A DNA stretch of 24,011 nucleotides, taken from the NCBI GenBank assembly GCA_934668605.1, contig CAKUNY010000009.1:1-24011 (forward strand). The letters are read 5' to 3'. Source of the DNA: an uncultured Oscillospiraceae bacterium. Its GTDB lineage: Bacteria; Bacillota; Clostridia; Oscillospirales; Oscillospiraceae. Of the stretch, positions 16,201 to 22,654 are shown one piece after another (positions within the stretch are counted from its first letter, which is position 1; each line of letters begins with the position of its first letter). A program made the position numbers and the translations under genes. The notes below the pieces were generated by a model. That model was not told where the DNA came from. It did no database searches and worked only from the letters and a program-made list of their open reading frames with translations.

Positions 16201-17794
16201 GCGCACGCTCGGCGCTGGACTCTTCCTCCTGTCTTGCACGCAGCACGTCAAGAAGATACGATAAAACACCCGCGTGCTCCTGCTCTGTGCACGCCACCAG
16301 CCGCCGCGAACGATCAGGTGAGAACGTGTGCGGCAGCCAGCGCAGCCAGCCGAAGCGCTCTCTGTCCTGCTCTTTCAGCAGACAGATCAGGCGCACGTCT
16401 GTGTAGCTGTGGAGCATGGCAAGCTGCAAAACGATATTGCCGAGAATATCCTGCACCGTCTCGTGCCGTCCGATGAGGCCTGTCAGCTTGTGGCTGGCGA
16501 TGGCCAGCAGCGACGGCACCTGCAAAATACACTGATACGCCGCCTTCAGCTCTCCCGGGCGCTCTTCTAAATCGTCGCTCGTGACGCTGAAGCGAATGGG
16601 TGGAGTCTTGATCATACCGGAAATGTCCATCCTGCCGAAGCCAAGCCGAACCGTCAAAAAGTCCTCCGAGCGCACATTGCGGTTCCAAAGGCTCTCGGCC
16701 TCCTGCCCGCCCATGAGCTTCTGAAAAAGCTCCATTGTGGACGGATACTGGCGCAGCAGCCGCTCGCGGCAGATGGCCTGCCTGTCCTGCAGGAGCTTTT
16801 CGTTCTTTCCGAGGTATTCGGCGTACGCGCTTCTTCGCGTCTGCTCGTCGGCCGCTTCCTCTTTTTCATCGTATTTGCGCCGCGCGAGCGACCACCCGAG
16901 GCCGATGGCCGCGCTCATGACGACCGAAACGCCCATGATCCAGTAGGTTCCCGCGCCGTTCGCGCTGCCCATGCGCAGCAGCATCGTCGTCAGCATGGGA
17001 AGCGGCATCGTGAGCGCGGGGCCGAGCACGAAAAGAAGCGGCTGCCGCCGGCCGGCTCGTTTCTGCGGCGGCGCTTCAATATCGATGACGTCCTGCGGCA
17101 GCGGCTCATAAAAGCGCGGGCTGCGCAGAAACGCCTCATGGGGCGCGGGCTCCTGCATCAAAGAATCCGTCTGCGGCTGAAAGCGCGGCAGCTCGGACGC
17201 AATTTGATCGGTACAGTTGACCGCGAGCATGTCGCCGAGCAGCACCATGTGAAATCCGCCCGTATAAATATGCCCCAGCGGCGGCAGACGAAGTGCGCGC
17301 CTTGCCGGTACGCGCCGGTTGTTGAGATACACGCCGTTTCGGCTCGTATCCTCCATGACCCAGCCGCCGTCCTGCCGGGTGAGCGTCAGATGCTCCCGGC
17401 TGATATAAGGCCCGTTGAGCCGCAAGTCCGCCTGCGGAGCGCTGCCGACGGTAACGCGGTTTTTTCCGCGGATATCGAGCTTTTCAAATTGCAGCTCTCT
17501 GGCCGAGGCCTCGCGAATCCACACGGAAAAGCGCTCCTCGCCGGAGAGGATACCGTGAACCGGTTCGTTTTCCGACAGCTGCGCCAGCTCCTGTGTCTCA
17601 TGCCCGGCCGTCAAGCGGACGCGTTCACTCTGCACGAGCCACCAGCCACCGTCCAGCAGCTCCAGCTCCAGAACGCAGCTCTGACAGCCGGTCTGCGCGG
17701 AAAGATCGAGCGTATATTTCCGGTTGTTCTCCGTCGGGAGAAACAGCTGGCAATATGAATCCGTCAAGTTCAGATAGAGAATATACTGCTTCAT
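13220..17794 (-). CDS. essC: EssC-type type VII secretion ATPase with FHA domain
   Basis: 1524 residues, close to the usual EssC size. The first 100 residues may be a degenerate FHA. A clear FHA follows at 107-187 (VTVGSAPQADLRL, YISREHLTL, DTSRNGVYLNNR). Two membrane segments lie at about 252-272 and 283-304. Three FtsK/SpoIIIE-like ATPase domains come next. The first has Walker A GTTGSGKSE (near 696-705) and Walker B IIISDEFAE (near 816). The second has GSAGSGKST (near 1037-1046) and VVIDNYAG (near 1138). The third has lost the P-loop (CVGLGARSMTDN, near 1314) but keeps VVFEDYN (near 1406). In known systems this protein drives export of WXG100 substrates. Its ATG overlaps the regulator stop as ATGA. 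Confidence 0.96.
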   Translation of the reverse strand: MKQYILYLNLTDSYCQLFLPTENNRKYTLDLSAQTGCQSCVLELELLDGGWWLVQSERVRLTAGHETQELAQLSENEPVHGILSGEERFSVWIREASARELQFEKLDIRGKNRVTVGSAPQADLRLNGPYISREHLTLTRQDGGWVMEDTSRNGVYLNNRRVPARRALRLPPLGHIYTGGFHMVLLGDMLAVNCTDQIASELPRFQPQTDSLMQEPAPHEAFLRSPRFYEPLPQDVIDIEAPPQKRAGRRQPLLFVLGPALTMPLPMLTTMLLRMGSANGAGTYWIMGVSVVMSAAIGLGWSLARRKYDEKEEAADEQTRRSAYAEYLGKNEKLLQDRQAICRERLLRQYPSTMELFQKLMGGQEAESLWNRNVRSEDFLTVRLGFGRMDISGMIKTPPIRFSVTSDDLEERPGELKAAYQCILQVPSLLAIASHKLTGLIGRHETVQDILGNIVLQLAMLHSYTDVRLICLLKEQDRERFGWLRWLPHTFSPDRSRRLVACTEQEHAGVLSYLLDVLRARQEEESSAERALPYYVVVCTDPNILYNHAVYRYLTSGAEYHVQFLLAYERLELLPNECNFLIQADESFCGAFRMDENRSETDVVAFDHLPPEMPEQMARRLSRYWVNELSDGEIPGQVEFLEMYHLTDITNWDLLRQWKTHRAYESIRAQIGVSYGGQPVYLDIHEKQHGPHGLVAGTTGSGKSELIQTFVLSLMLNYHPDEVAFILIDYKGGGMSNLFGGTPHVAGVITNISETEDGESRGLRGVNQTQRALLSLKSEIRRRQKLFGLFGVNHIDQYNRLYRQGTAAEPLPHLIIISDEFAELKKEQPEFIKELVSTARVGRSLGVHLILATQKPSGVVDEEIWSNARFKLCLKVQDRQDSMEMLKRPEAAELTRIGRGYLQIGNDELFEIFQSGYSGADYQPELDPEELAMNAIELLSLDGTRTHRRARRPGSKSISQLDACVAYITETAQHAGVRPARKLWLPMLEAKITLEPLLKAGALEPYTAIIGKIDYPEQQMQPVFAIRFPRCGNVLIIGSAGSGKSTLAQGIIYALCVNQRPEEFIWYALDCSNRRFDALSHTPHCGAVVYPEDEERVGRLFAQLQELMQTRKQQLADASCANAEEYRARGRGVMPLTLVVIDNYAGFLENYEPLSEPLLRLLREGLACGICFLVTMNTPMDMRGKWAQNFATSIPLLLNERADYFSYLGTTPQLAPTGEPGSGLTVYNGSVVQFQSAFAEKPEAIESLAKPSQVGYSAPPLRYIDKKQLFAGYLLESAVQKLPDDALPLGWYTKTIRPYALRLRETFCYFISDCVGLGARSMTDNILLAAAGKRLECHVIRAEAGGSGQTGIKEYRSYEDVLTLMSYLRDLFKRRAAEKKQYLAAHPGEDCEAHFRAVFPQVLVVFEDYNAFCGMCYNPDGRTAFTEVWETLLKNGKGYGVTFLAVWNRALYQQSFQKPACKLFAACQTGVHLGGRLDTQRVIETGLSITEQTKMRPPETGFALQLAQLSQVFIPRHSAPEEEA

Positions 17795-18390
17795 ACCGCG
17801 CCGTCCTTTCTCTCCTGCTCTGTCCGCTTCGCGCGGATGCGGCTGAGCGTCACCGGCGTCATATTCAGAAACGACGCGATGTATTTATGCGGGACAATAT
17901 CAATTAACCCAGGATATGCTTGCAGAAACCATTCATAGCGCATCTGCGCGGTGGAATGAAACAGGATATTTTTATGCAGCCAGTGGTCGGCGTAGGATTC
18001 CATCAGCTTTCTGGCGTACAAATTGGATAGCTCCAAAGACGAGAGAATGTGCGGCATCAGAACGTTAATATCGAAGCAGAGCAGCTCCGAGTCGACGATG
18101 GCCTCCGCGCACTCCGAGGCGATAAGCTGCTGACCCAGATCGATGCAGCCGATATGCGCCTGCCCGTACCGAAAAATGAAGCAATCTGTATAATCATTTC
18201 CCTTTTTGTCGATGACAAATCCGCGCAGCACGCCGGAGATCAGAAAATAGATATTGCGCGATCTGTCCATCGTGTCAAAAAAGCGCTCATGCCGCTTGAG
18301 CCTGCGAAGCATCGCCATGCTGCGGTAGTTCTCATACATCGGCGAGCCGCTTAACCCAAGATGCTGCATCAGCTGATCAAATTCATTCAT
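17791..18390 (-). CDS. Crp/Fnr-family transcriptional regulator
   Basis: 199 residues from ATG 18390. The N-terminal part is a cyclic-nucleotide-binding-like beta roll (IYFLISGVLRGFVIDKKGND), then a long dimer helix, and a C-terminal helix-turn-helix with YIASFLNMTPVTLSRIRAKR as the recognition unit. The cluster of residues that binds cAMP in Crp is not evident, and no Fe-S cysteines are seen, so the ligand is unknown. The frame stays open to 18576, but the extra 62 residues are of odd composition and start without an SD. The gene heads the secretion cluster and overlaps essC by four bases, so it probably controls its own operon. Confidence 0.9.
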   Translation of the reverse strand: MNEFDQLMQHLGLSGSPMYENYRSMAMLRRLKRHERFFDTMDRSRNIYFLISGVLRGFVIDKKGNDYTDCFIFRYGQAHIGCIDLGQQLIASECAEAIVDSELLCFDINVLMPHILSSLELSNLYARKLMESYADHWLHKNILFHSTAQMRYEWFLQAYPGLIDIVPHKYIASFLNMTPVTLSRIRAKRTEQERKDGAV

Positions 18391-18462
18391 ATTCCGCCCC
18401 ACGCTTTCTTCCTGAATATCTTTTATTTTACAGCAGATTCCTGCGCTTCGCATTAACCTGTG

Positions 18463-18500
18463 ATAATAAATTTCGTTTCTATTCTTTGTTTCTATTCTTT
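18463..18500 (-). promoter_or_regulatory. Candidate activator-dependent promoter of the secretion cluster
   Basis: On the minus strand a good -10 TATTAT (18463-18468) lacks a matching -35. In its place lies a perfect 13-base tandem direct repeat (18475-18487 and 18488-18500, AAAGAATAGAAAC on the minus strand). Transcription would start near 18456, about 65 bases before the regulator ATG. The layout fits a regulator binding over the -35 region. It is a prediction. Confidence 0.4.
18475..18500. repeat. Perfect 13-base tandem direct repeat
   Basis: GTTTCTATTCTTT occurs twice without a gap on the plus strand, upstream of the Crp/Fnr-like gene. It could be an operator, perhaps for the LytTR regulator, whose family binds short direct repeats, or for the Crp-like protein. 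Confidence 0.85.
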
Positions 18501-18611
18501 TTCCGCAGGCAAGGACAATTGTTCTTCTTCCGTCGAGATCATCTGCTTTTCGCCCCGTGCGCTTCGTTTCGGTCATAGAAAGTTACTGGTTGCGGTATGA
18601 ATTTTGCGGGA

Positions 18612-18667
18612 AATAAAAAAGCAGAGTGTCCATTACAGGATACTCAGATCCTATAAGGACACTCTGC
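18612..18667 (-). terminator. Rho-independent terminator after the tRNA-Pro remnant
   Basis: The minus strand forms an 11-base perfect stem (GCAGAGTGTCC with GGACACTCTGC, 18657-18667 and 18621-18631), with a smaller hairpin in the loop, followed by TTTTTT. Confidence 0.88.
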
Positions 18668-18668
18668 A

Positions 18669-18699
18669 TGGTCGGAGTGGCTGGATTCGAACTAGCGGC
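18669..18699 (-). pseudogene. 3' remnant of a second tRNA-Pro
   Basis: On the minus strand this ends in CACTCCGACCA, the usual 3' end of Firmicute tRNA-Pro, preceded by a T-arm with GTTCGAATCCAG. No matching 5' acceptor strand (CGGAGTG) or D-arm exists upstream; the sequence departs from a tRNA before the T-arm. Its own terminator follows, so it was once a complete gene or was copied together with its downstream flank. Confidence 0.75.
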
Positions 18700-18738
18700 G
18701 GATGAAACGGCGCTTCGCGCCCAAGAGGCCGCTAGTTC
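18689..18738. repeat. Inverted tRNA fragment next to the remnant
   Basis: gaactagcggc (18689-18699) is repeated inverted as gccgctagttc (18728-18738), a perfect 11-base match. The right arm, extended to 18723-18738, is the exact 16-base reverse complement of 18809-18824 in the intact tRNA-Pro. Part of the tRNA variable/T-arm region is thus present in opposite orientation. Confidence 0.8.
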
Positions 18739-18749
18739 TTACAACGCAA

Positions 18750-18788
18750 AATAGAAAAACACAGAGTATCAATCACGATACTCTGTGT
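18750..18788 (-). terminator. Rho-independent terminator of tRNA-Pro(GGG)
   Basis: Directly after the encoded CCA the minus strand forms a stem of about 12 bases (AACACAGAGTATC with GATACTCTGTGTT) and then TTTTTCTATTTT. Confidence 0.9.
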
Positions 18789-18865
18789 TGGTCCGAGTGA
18801 CTAGATTCGAACTAGCGGCCTCTTGAACCCCATTCAAGCGCGATACCAAACTTCGCCACACCCGG
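18789..18865 (-). tRNA. tRNA-Pro(GGG)
   Basis: 77 bases on the minus strand with encoded CCA. The acceptor CCGGGTG pairs with CACTCGG (one G-U). The D-stem is GCG/CGC and the anticodon stem CTTGA/TCAAG. The seven-base loop ATGGGGT gives anticodon GGG with G37, as expected of proline tRNAs. The T-arm is GCTAG-TTCGAAT-CTAGT. It has a strong promoter upstream and a terminator downstream, so it is a single-gene unit. Confidence 0.95.
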
Positions 18866-18894
18866 AAATGTGCTGTATTTCATTCAGCTCAGAT

Positions 18895-18923
18895 ATAATA
18901 CCACATCGCGGCAGATTTTGCAA
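18895..18923 (-). promoter_or_regulatory. Sigma-A promoter of tRNA-Pro
   Basis: On the minus strand TTGCAA (18918-18923) and TATTAT (18895-18900) are exactly 17 bases apart. The start point would be near 18888, about 22 bases before the mature tRNA. Confidence 0.8.
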
Positions 18924-19002
18924 GCCCTTTTTCAAAATTTTTTAGAAATTCGAATTGGCGGCCGCTCCCCTGCCGCAATGCTTGCTATTGCGCAATCGCC
19001 TT

Positions 19003-19049
19003 TTAAAAGCAGGCTGACGGTGCGCTCAAATCAGACCGCACCATCAGCC
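19003..19049 (-). terminator. Rho-independent terminator of the antiporter gene
   Basis: A 13-base stem with one G-U-type mismatch (GGCTGATGGTGCG with CGCACCGTCAGCC, arms 19037-19049 and 19012-19024) is followed by TGCTTTT on the minus strand, 13 bases after the antiporter stop. Confidence 0.8.
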
Positions 19050-19061
19050 GGAAAGCCGGGT

Positions 19062-20357
19062 CTACCGCTTTGCCGCCGAGGCCTTTTCCAGATTGATCTT
19101 GCGGCGGTTTTTGACCGCGTCCTCCATCGGGACGATCTCGCCTGCGGCTTGCAGCGCCATTTTGGTAAGCAGGGGGCCAACCAGCTCATAAACCAGGATG
19201 GCAAAGAGCGTGATGTTCTGGATCAGCTCGCCCTGCGCGCCAAGGCTGCGCGCCGTGACGCACATGCCGAGCGCAACACCCGCCTGCGGCAGGAGCGTAA
19301 TGCCGAGATATTTGCAGATCTGCGGCTCGCATTTCATCAGTTTCGCAGAGTAGTGCGCACCAAGGTATTTGCCGAGCGAACGCATGACGATATACACAAT
19401 GCCGATAAGCACGATCATACCGTCCGCGAACACGCCGAGATCCAGCTGCGCGCCGGAAATCACGAAGAACGCGGCAAATAGCGGGCTCGTCCAGCGATCG
19501 GCCTTCGCCATGATCTCCTCCGACAGCGGGCAGAGGTTGCAGAAAATCGTGCCCAGCATCATGCAGGTCAGAAGCGACGAAAAACCGACCGTCACGCGGC
19601 CAATTTTGAACTCACACATGGCAAGCGCCGAAATCATAAACACCAGCGCGATCGTCATATTCAGACGGTTGGTGTTGGAGTTGAACAGCTTTTCCAGCTG
19701 CGTCAGAACCCATCCGCCGAGCGCGCCCAGCGCCAGAGAACAGACGATCTCCACCAGCGGGTCAACGACGATCGAAACCACGTCAAACGAATTGGTGTTC
19801 AGCGCCTTCGCAATGCCAAACGATACCGCGAAGACCACGAGGCCGACCGCGTCGTCCAGCGCGACGATCGGCAGCAGCAGATCGACCAGCGGCCCTTTGG
19901 CCTTATACTGCCGGACGACCATCAGCGTCGCCGCCGGAGCGGTCGCCGTTGCGATGGCGCCGAGGGTAATGGCCTGCGCGATCGAGAGCTTGCCGTTTGT
20001 GATCAGGCAGATGGCAACGAGGGCGATATCGACCAGGAAGGTCGCGGCCAACGCCTGTAAAACGCCAACTACCAGCGCCTGCTTGCCGGTCTTTTTGAGC
20101 TCGGAGACGCGGAACTCGCTTCCGATGGAAAACGCGATAAAGCCCAGCGCAACATCGGAGATGAGTGACAGGCTCTCCACATCCGCCATCGTCGGAAAGC
20201 CGAGTCCCTGAATGCCCAGAAGCCCCAGACAGTACGGGCCAATCAGCACACCGGCGACCAGATACGCCGTAACGGACGGTAATTTCAGGGGTTTTGCCAC
20301 ACGGGTCATCAGAAGCCCCGCCAGCACCGCAACGGATAACGACAATAAAATTCTCAT
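19062..20357 (-). CDS. CPA2-family cation/proton antiporter
   Basis: 431 residues with about twelve hydrophobic segments covering most of the chain. LPSVTAYLVAGVLIGPYCLG near the N-terminus, ATATAPAA at 136-143 and the buried pair Asp168-Asp169 in IVALDDAVGLVVF are typical of the CPA2 (KefB/NapA-like) exchangers, which move Na+ or K+ against protons across the membrane. No C-terminal TrkA-N domain is attached; the protein ends in a short basic tail. AGGAAG precedes the ATG. It has its own promoter and terminator, so it is a single-gene unit and not part of the secretion cluster. Confidence 0.93.
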   Translation of the reverse strand: MRILLSLSVAVLAGLLMTRVAKPLKLPSVTAYLVAGVLIGPYCLGLLGIQGLGFPTMADVESLSLISDVALGFIAFSIGSEFRVSELKKTGKQALVVGVLQALAATFLVDIALVAICLITNGKLSIAQAITLGAIATATAPAATLMVVRQYKAKGPLVDLLLPIVALDDAVGLVVFAVSFGIAKALNTNSFDVVSIVVDPLVEIVCSLALGALGGWVLTQLEKLFNSNTNRLNMTIALVFMISALAMCEFKIGRVTVGFSSLLTCMMLGTIFCNLCPLSEEIMAKADRWTSPLFAAFFVISGAQLDLGVFADGMIVLIGIVYIVMRSLGKYLGAHYSAKLMKCEPQICKYLGITLLPQAGVALGMCVTARSLGAQGELIQNITLFAILVYELVGPLLTKMALQAAGEIVPMEDAVKNRRKINLEKASAAKR

Positions 20358-20401
20358 ACGTTTCTTCCTTCATTTCCTGGATACTTCAATTTGCATCCAT
20401 C

Positions 20402-20429
20402 ATTATACGCAGTTCTCTAAAAAATGCAA
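20402..20429 (-). promoter_or_regulatory. Sigma-A promoter of the antiporter gene
   Basis: On the minus strand TTGCAT (20424-20429) and TATAAT (20402-20407) are 16 bases apart, about 45 bases upstream of the antiporter ATG, in an A+T-rich stretch. Confidence 0.75.
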
Positions 20430-20523
20430 GTGTTATCTGTATAAATTACATAAAGAAAGCAATATTATTTTGTGCACTATCCCATTTTGTGTGCTGGCCG
20501 CCCAACCGTCTAAGCGCGCTTCC

Positions 20524-21651
20524 TTATTCCAGCGTATATGTCATGCCGTCAATGGTGACGGATGCAATGCTGTTTATGTCAACCAATCGAGAAAAGCGCC
20601 AGTTGTCCTTGATCCGGCCGTCCTCCTCGCCGTCTCCTGTTCCGGAAAAGCCGTGCATGCCGTACGTGCCGTAGGGCGCGTATGCGCCGTTTCCCGGAGT
20701 CGTCAGAGAAAAGCTCGTCCCGTCCTGGAGCGTCAGGGTTACGGACGTTTCGTCGCGCCCCACCAGTCCGCTGCCGTCTAGCCGGAAGGAGATGGGCGTG
20801 ATCGTCGCTGTGTCCCAGCGGTAGCTCTTTCCAACATAATGGGACGTGTCCAGCGAAATGGTACGTTCCTCCTCCAGCTGCTCGGGAACCGGAACCTCAA
20901 AGAGGTATACGTTCTCGCCGTGGTAGCTCATATCGAACAAAATGGAGTCGCCCGGCGCAAATTCGCCGCCGTTGTTCGTCAAAAGCGCGTAGGCCGTTCC
21001 ATCGTTCACCTCCAAAATGTCCATGCCCATGCCGCCGTTTTTCCACTCGCGCTCGCGGCCTTCTCCTGTGTTGTTCTGCGCGAGGACAAGCAGCGACCCA
21101 TTGCGCTCTCTGTCCAAAAAGCTGGTCTCGTTCCATACGGCAAGCTCCTGTTCAGCCTCCTGCGTCTGCGCTTCGATCCGCAAAACGGCGTACAGGGTGT
21201 CCTTGGATGCCAGCATCGAATCCAGCGTGAAAACGAAATCATCCGTTTTAGCCGAGACACCCGTCTCCGCCACCTCTGCCTGCGCAGGAACCTGCATCGT
21301 GCCCTCGGCGATCATCGCCTGCTCCTGCTCCGTATAGGTTGGGTAGGTCACATCATATTGCGCCGTCTCATCATAGGCCGTTACCTTGCCCTCCACCAGT
21401 GCGGCAGAACCGCCGAACAGCCGGTCGAACCAGCCCAGCCGGAACGCGGCAAGCGCGCTGAGGCTCAAAAGCGCCGCAATGGCCGCCGCGAGCGCTGCCG
21501 CCCGAACCGTCCGGTTTGGTTCTTTCGTTCTGATATCTGCCTTCTGCATTGTTTGCTTCAAAATCCGTGCTTTCTCGTCCGCCTGCAAGGGCGCAAGCGA
21601 GTATTCCTGTTCCGGCGCATGGCGCATGAGATTATCCCAGCTCGTCTTCAC
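20524..21651 (-). CDS. Probable anti-sigma factor, DUF4179-like membrane protein
   Basis: 375 residues. A short cytoplasmic part (1-50) is followed by one membrane segment at about 51-70 (AAALAAAIAALLSLSALAAF) and then FRLGWFDRLFGG. A long extracytoplasmic region of beta character follows, with a Gly/Tyr-rich loop near 320-340 (NGAYAPYGTYGMHGFSG). The plan resembles the DUF4179-type proteins found next to ECF sigma factors, which are thought to hold the sigma factor at the membrane. The start is GTG at 21651 with AAGGAGG about nine bases upstream. It overlaps the sigma gene by 20 bases, so the two are coupled. The cytoplasmic part is too short for a full zinc-binding anti-sigma domain, so the exact mechanism is uncertain. 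Confidence 0.8.
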   Translation of the reverse strand: MKTSWDNLMRHAPEQEYSLAPLQADEKARILKQTMQKADIRTKEPNRTVRAAALAAAIAALLSLSALAAFRLGWFDRLFGGSAALVEGKVTAYDETAQYDVTYPTYTEQEQAMIAEGTMQVPAQAEVAETGVSAKTDDFVFTLDSMLASKDTLYAVLRIEAQTQEAEQELAVWNETSFLDRERNGSLLVLAQNNTGEGREREWKNGGMGMDILEVNDGTAYALLTNNGGEFAPGDSILFDMSYHGENVYLFEVPVPEQLEEERTISLDTSHYVGKSYRWDTATITPISFRLDGSGLVGRDETSVTLTLQDGTSFSLTTPGNGAYAPYGTYGMHGFSGTGDGEEDGRIKDNWRFSRLVDINSIASVTIDGMTYTLE

Positions 21652-22186
21652 AAAGCAGCCCTCCTTCAGTAAGCTTTTTTCGAAGCGTCTCTCGTCCCCG
21701 CATCAGCCGGGAGCGAACGGTCGACGCGTTCAGGTGTAAGTCCTCCGCGATCTGCGCTGTCGTCTGCGCCAGATCGTAAAACCGGTAGAAAATGTCCCGG
21801 TCTTCTTCCGACAGCGCCAGAAGCGCCTGACGAACCGCCTCGCAGCGCTCGCCTTCATGCATCCGCTCCCAGAGCGGCTCCATTGAGATAAGCGTATCGT
21901 CTTCCAGGGGCACGAAAATCTTCCTTCGCCGCATGGCCTCCGCGGTCTGATTTCTCGCCACTGCGCCGAGCCACGGCCGAAGCTGCCCGCGCGTAATGCT
22001 CCTTGCCCCGCGCCACAGGCTCACAAACACATCCGACGCGATTTCCTCCTGATCCTCCGCCGTCAGAGCGCCGCGGCTCCGGTTTCGTATGATCGCCATG
22101 ACATACGCGCCGTACCGGTCGACGGCCTCTTCCAGCGCCTGCGCGCTTTGCCGTTTCAGCCGCCGCAGCAAATTTGTATCTTCTAT
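21632..22186 (-). CDS. ECF-like sigma-70 factor with apparent ATA start
   Basis: 184 residues. Region 2 is seen in LEEAVDRYGAYVMAIIRN and DQEEIASDVFVSLWRGA. Region 4 is seen in LLALSEEDRDIFYRFYDLAQ and the recognition helix IAEDLHLNASTVRSRLMRGR. It directs RNA polymerase to a small regulon and is paired with the membrane protein encoded next. The start is unusual: AAAGGAGG (22195-22202) sits eight bases before an in-frame ATA at 22186, giving the family-like N-terminus x-EDTNLLRRLKRQ. The first standard in-frame start is TTG at 22171, 23 bases from the SD. The ATG at 22193 is in another frame and touches the SD. If TTG is used, the protein is 179 residues. Confidence 0.88.
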   Translation of the reverse strand: MEDTNLLRRLKRQSAQALEEAVDRYGAYVMAIIRNRSRGALTAEDQEEIASDVFVSLWRGARSITRGQLRPWLGAVARNQTAEAMRRRKIFVPLEDDTLISMEPLWERMHEGERCEAVRQALLALSEEDRDIFYRFYDLAQTTAQIAEDLHLNASTVRSRLMRGRETLRKKLTEGGLLCEDELG

Positions 22187-22194
22187 GGTGCATT

Positions 22195-22202
22195 CCTCCT
22201 TT
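22195..22202 (-). promoter_or_regulatory. Shine-Dalgarno that decides the sigma factor start
   Basis: AAAGGAGG on the minus strand. The spacing to the in-frame ATA (22186-22184) is eight bases, the optimum. The spacing to TTG 22171 is far too long. Confidence 0.7.
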
Positions 22203-22520
22203 GCCGGTTTCTCAGCATGCTGTCACTTTACCAGTCGTCCCAGACAGTACTTTTGTTGCGGGAATCCCTGACTATTTTCTATCCGACGTTCATCACTTGC
22301 AATTCTTCGTGATATCGCATGAGTTTGACGAATTATGTCGACAAAAAATTATTGATTTTTCCATGATGATCTGATATCTTATTGTCGGAGAAAATATGGA
22401 CGCGCGTGAGCAGACTGACACGCTGTTCGCGCGAAAAAAGCATGAAGGCAGCTTGTGTGCGGCGGCTCTGCCGCTTATGTGCCCGCGCGCAGGTACAAAA
22501 TATTTTAATATATGTGTCAA
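22203..22520. other. Intergenic stretch without a supported gene
   Basis: About 320 bases, A+T-rich near 22300-22390 and again near 22497-22515. A frame opens at ATG 22396 with a GGAG upstream, but it soon runs through a terminator hairpin and a tRNA relic, so it is probably debris of a lost gene. The promoter of the sigma gene should lie in the left part, but no clear boxes were found. Confidence 0.5.
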
Positions 22521-22565
22521 GCCCAACGCCGTCAGCATCGCAGCTGGCGGCGTTGGGTTTATTGT
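22521..22565 (+). terminator. Strong hairpin terminator with no gene left before it
   Basis: cccaacgccg-t-cagc pairs with gctg-g-cggcgttggg (arms 22522-22535 and 22542-22557), followed by tttatt on the plus strand. It lies inside the spurious N-terminal part of the 22396 frame and probably belonged to a plus-strand gene that is now gone. Confidence 0.75.
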
Positions 22566-22566
22566 G

Positions 22567-22610
22567 CAAAGAAACGCCGCAAACCCTGAAAGGCTTGCAG
22601 CGGCGTTCTC
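22567..22610 (-). terminator. Decayed terminator hairpin after tRNA relic 1
   Basis: aacgccgc (22573-22580) pairs with gcggcgtt (22600-22607), plus further pairing of the inner ccgcaaacc/ggcttgc. The T-run on the minus strand is interrupted (GTTTCTTTG). It is a clear paralogue of the hairpin at 23735-23775. Confidence 0.65.
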
Positions 22611-22654
22611 TGGCGCCCCAGAAGGGATTCGTCCCCCAACCCCATGCTTCGAAG
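22611..22654 (-). pseudogene. tRNA 3'-half relic 1, broken at the anticodon loop
   Basis: On the minus strand it runs from loop CTTCGAA through GCATGGGGT, a damaged T-arm (GGACGAATCC in place of the usual TTCGAATCC) and CTGGGGCGCCA. No acceptor, D-arm or 5' anticodon strand precedes it; it is followed by a terminator-like hairpin. It resembles an arginine tRNA (TCG loop) but is too decayed to be sure. Confidence 0.7.

Noticed and set aside
18391..18576. 62-residue N-terminal extension of the Crp/Fnr-like regulator
   Set aside because: No SD at 18576, composition unlike the family, and it would cover the candidate promoter and direct repeat.
18669..18738. A possible second complete tRNA upstream of the remnant 3' end
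   Set aside because: No 5' acceptor strand, D-arm or anticodon stem can be folded; only the T-arm and 3' acceptor remain.
21855..22193. Minus-strand frame of 112 codons starting at ATG 22193
   Set aside because: The ATG touches the SD, the frame is different from the sigma factor, and it has no recognisable domain; regions 2 and 4 of the sigma factor lie in the other frame.
22396..22650. N-terminal 85 codons of the plus-strand frame ending at 23061
   Set aside because: They read through a strong terminator hairpin, a second hairpin and a tRNA relic, which explain the sequence better than protein coding.
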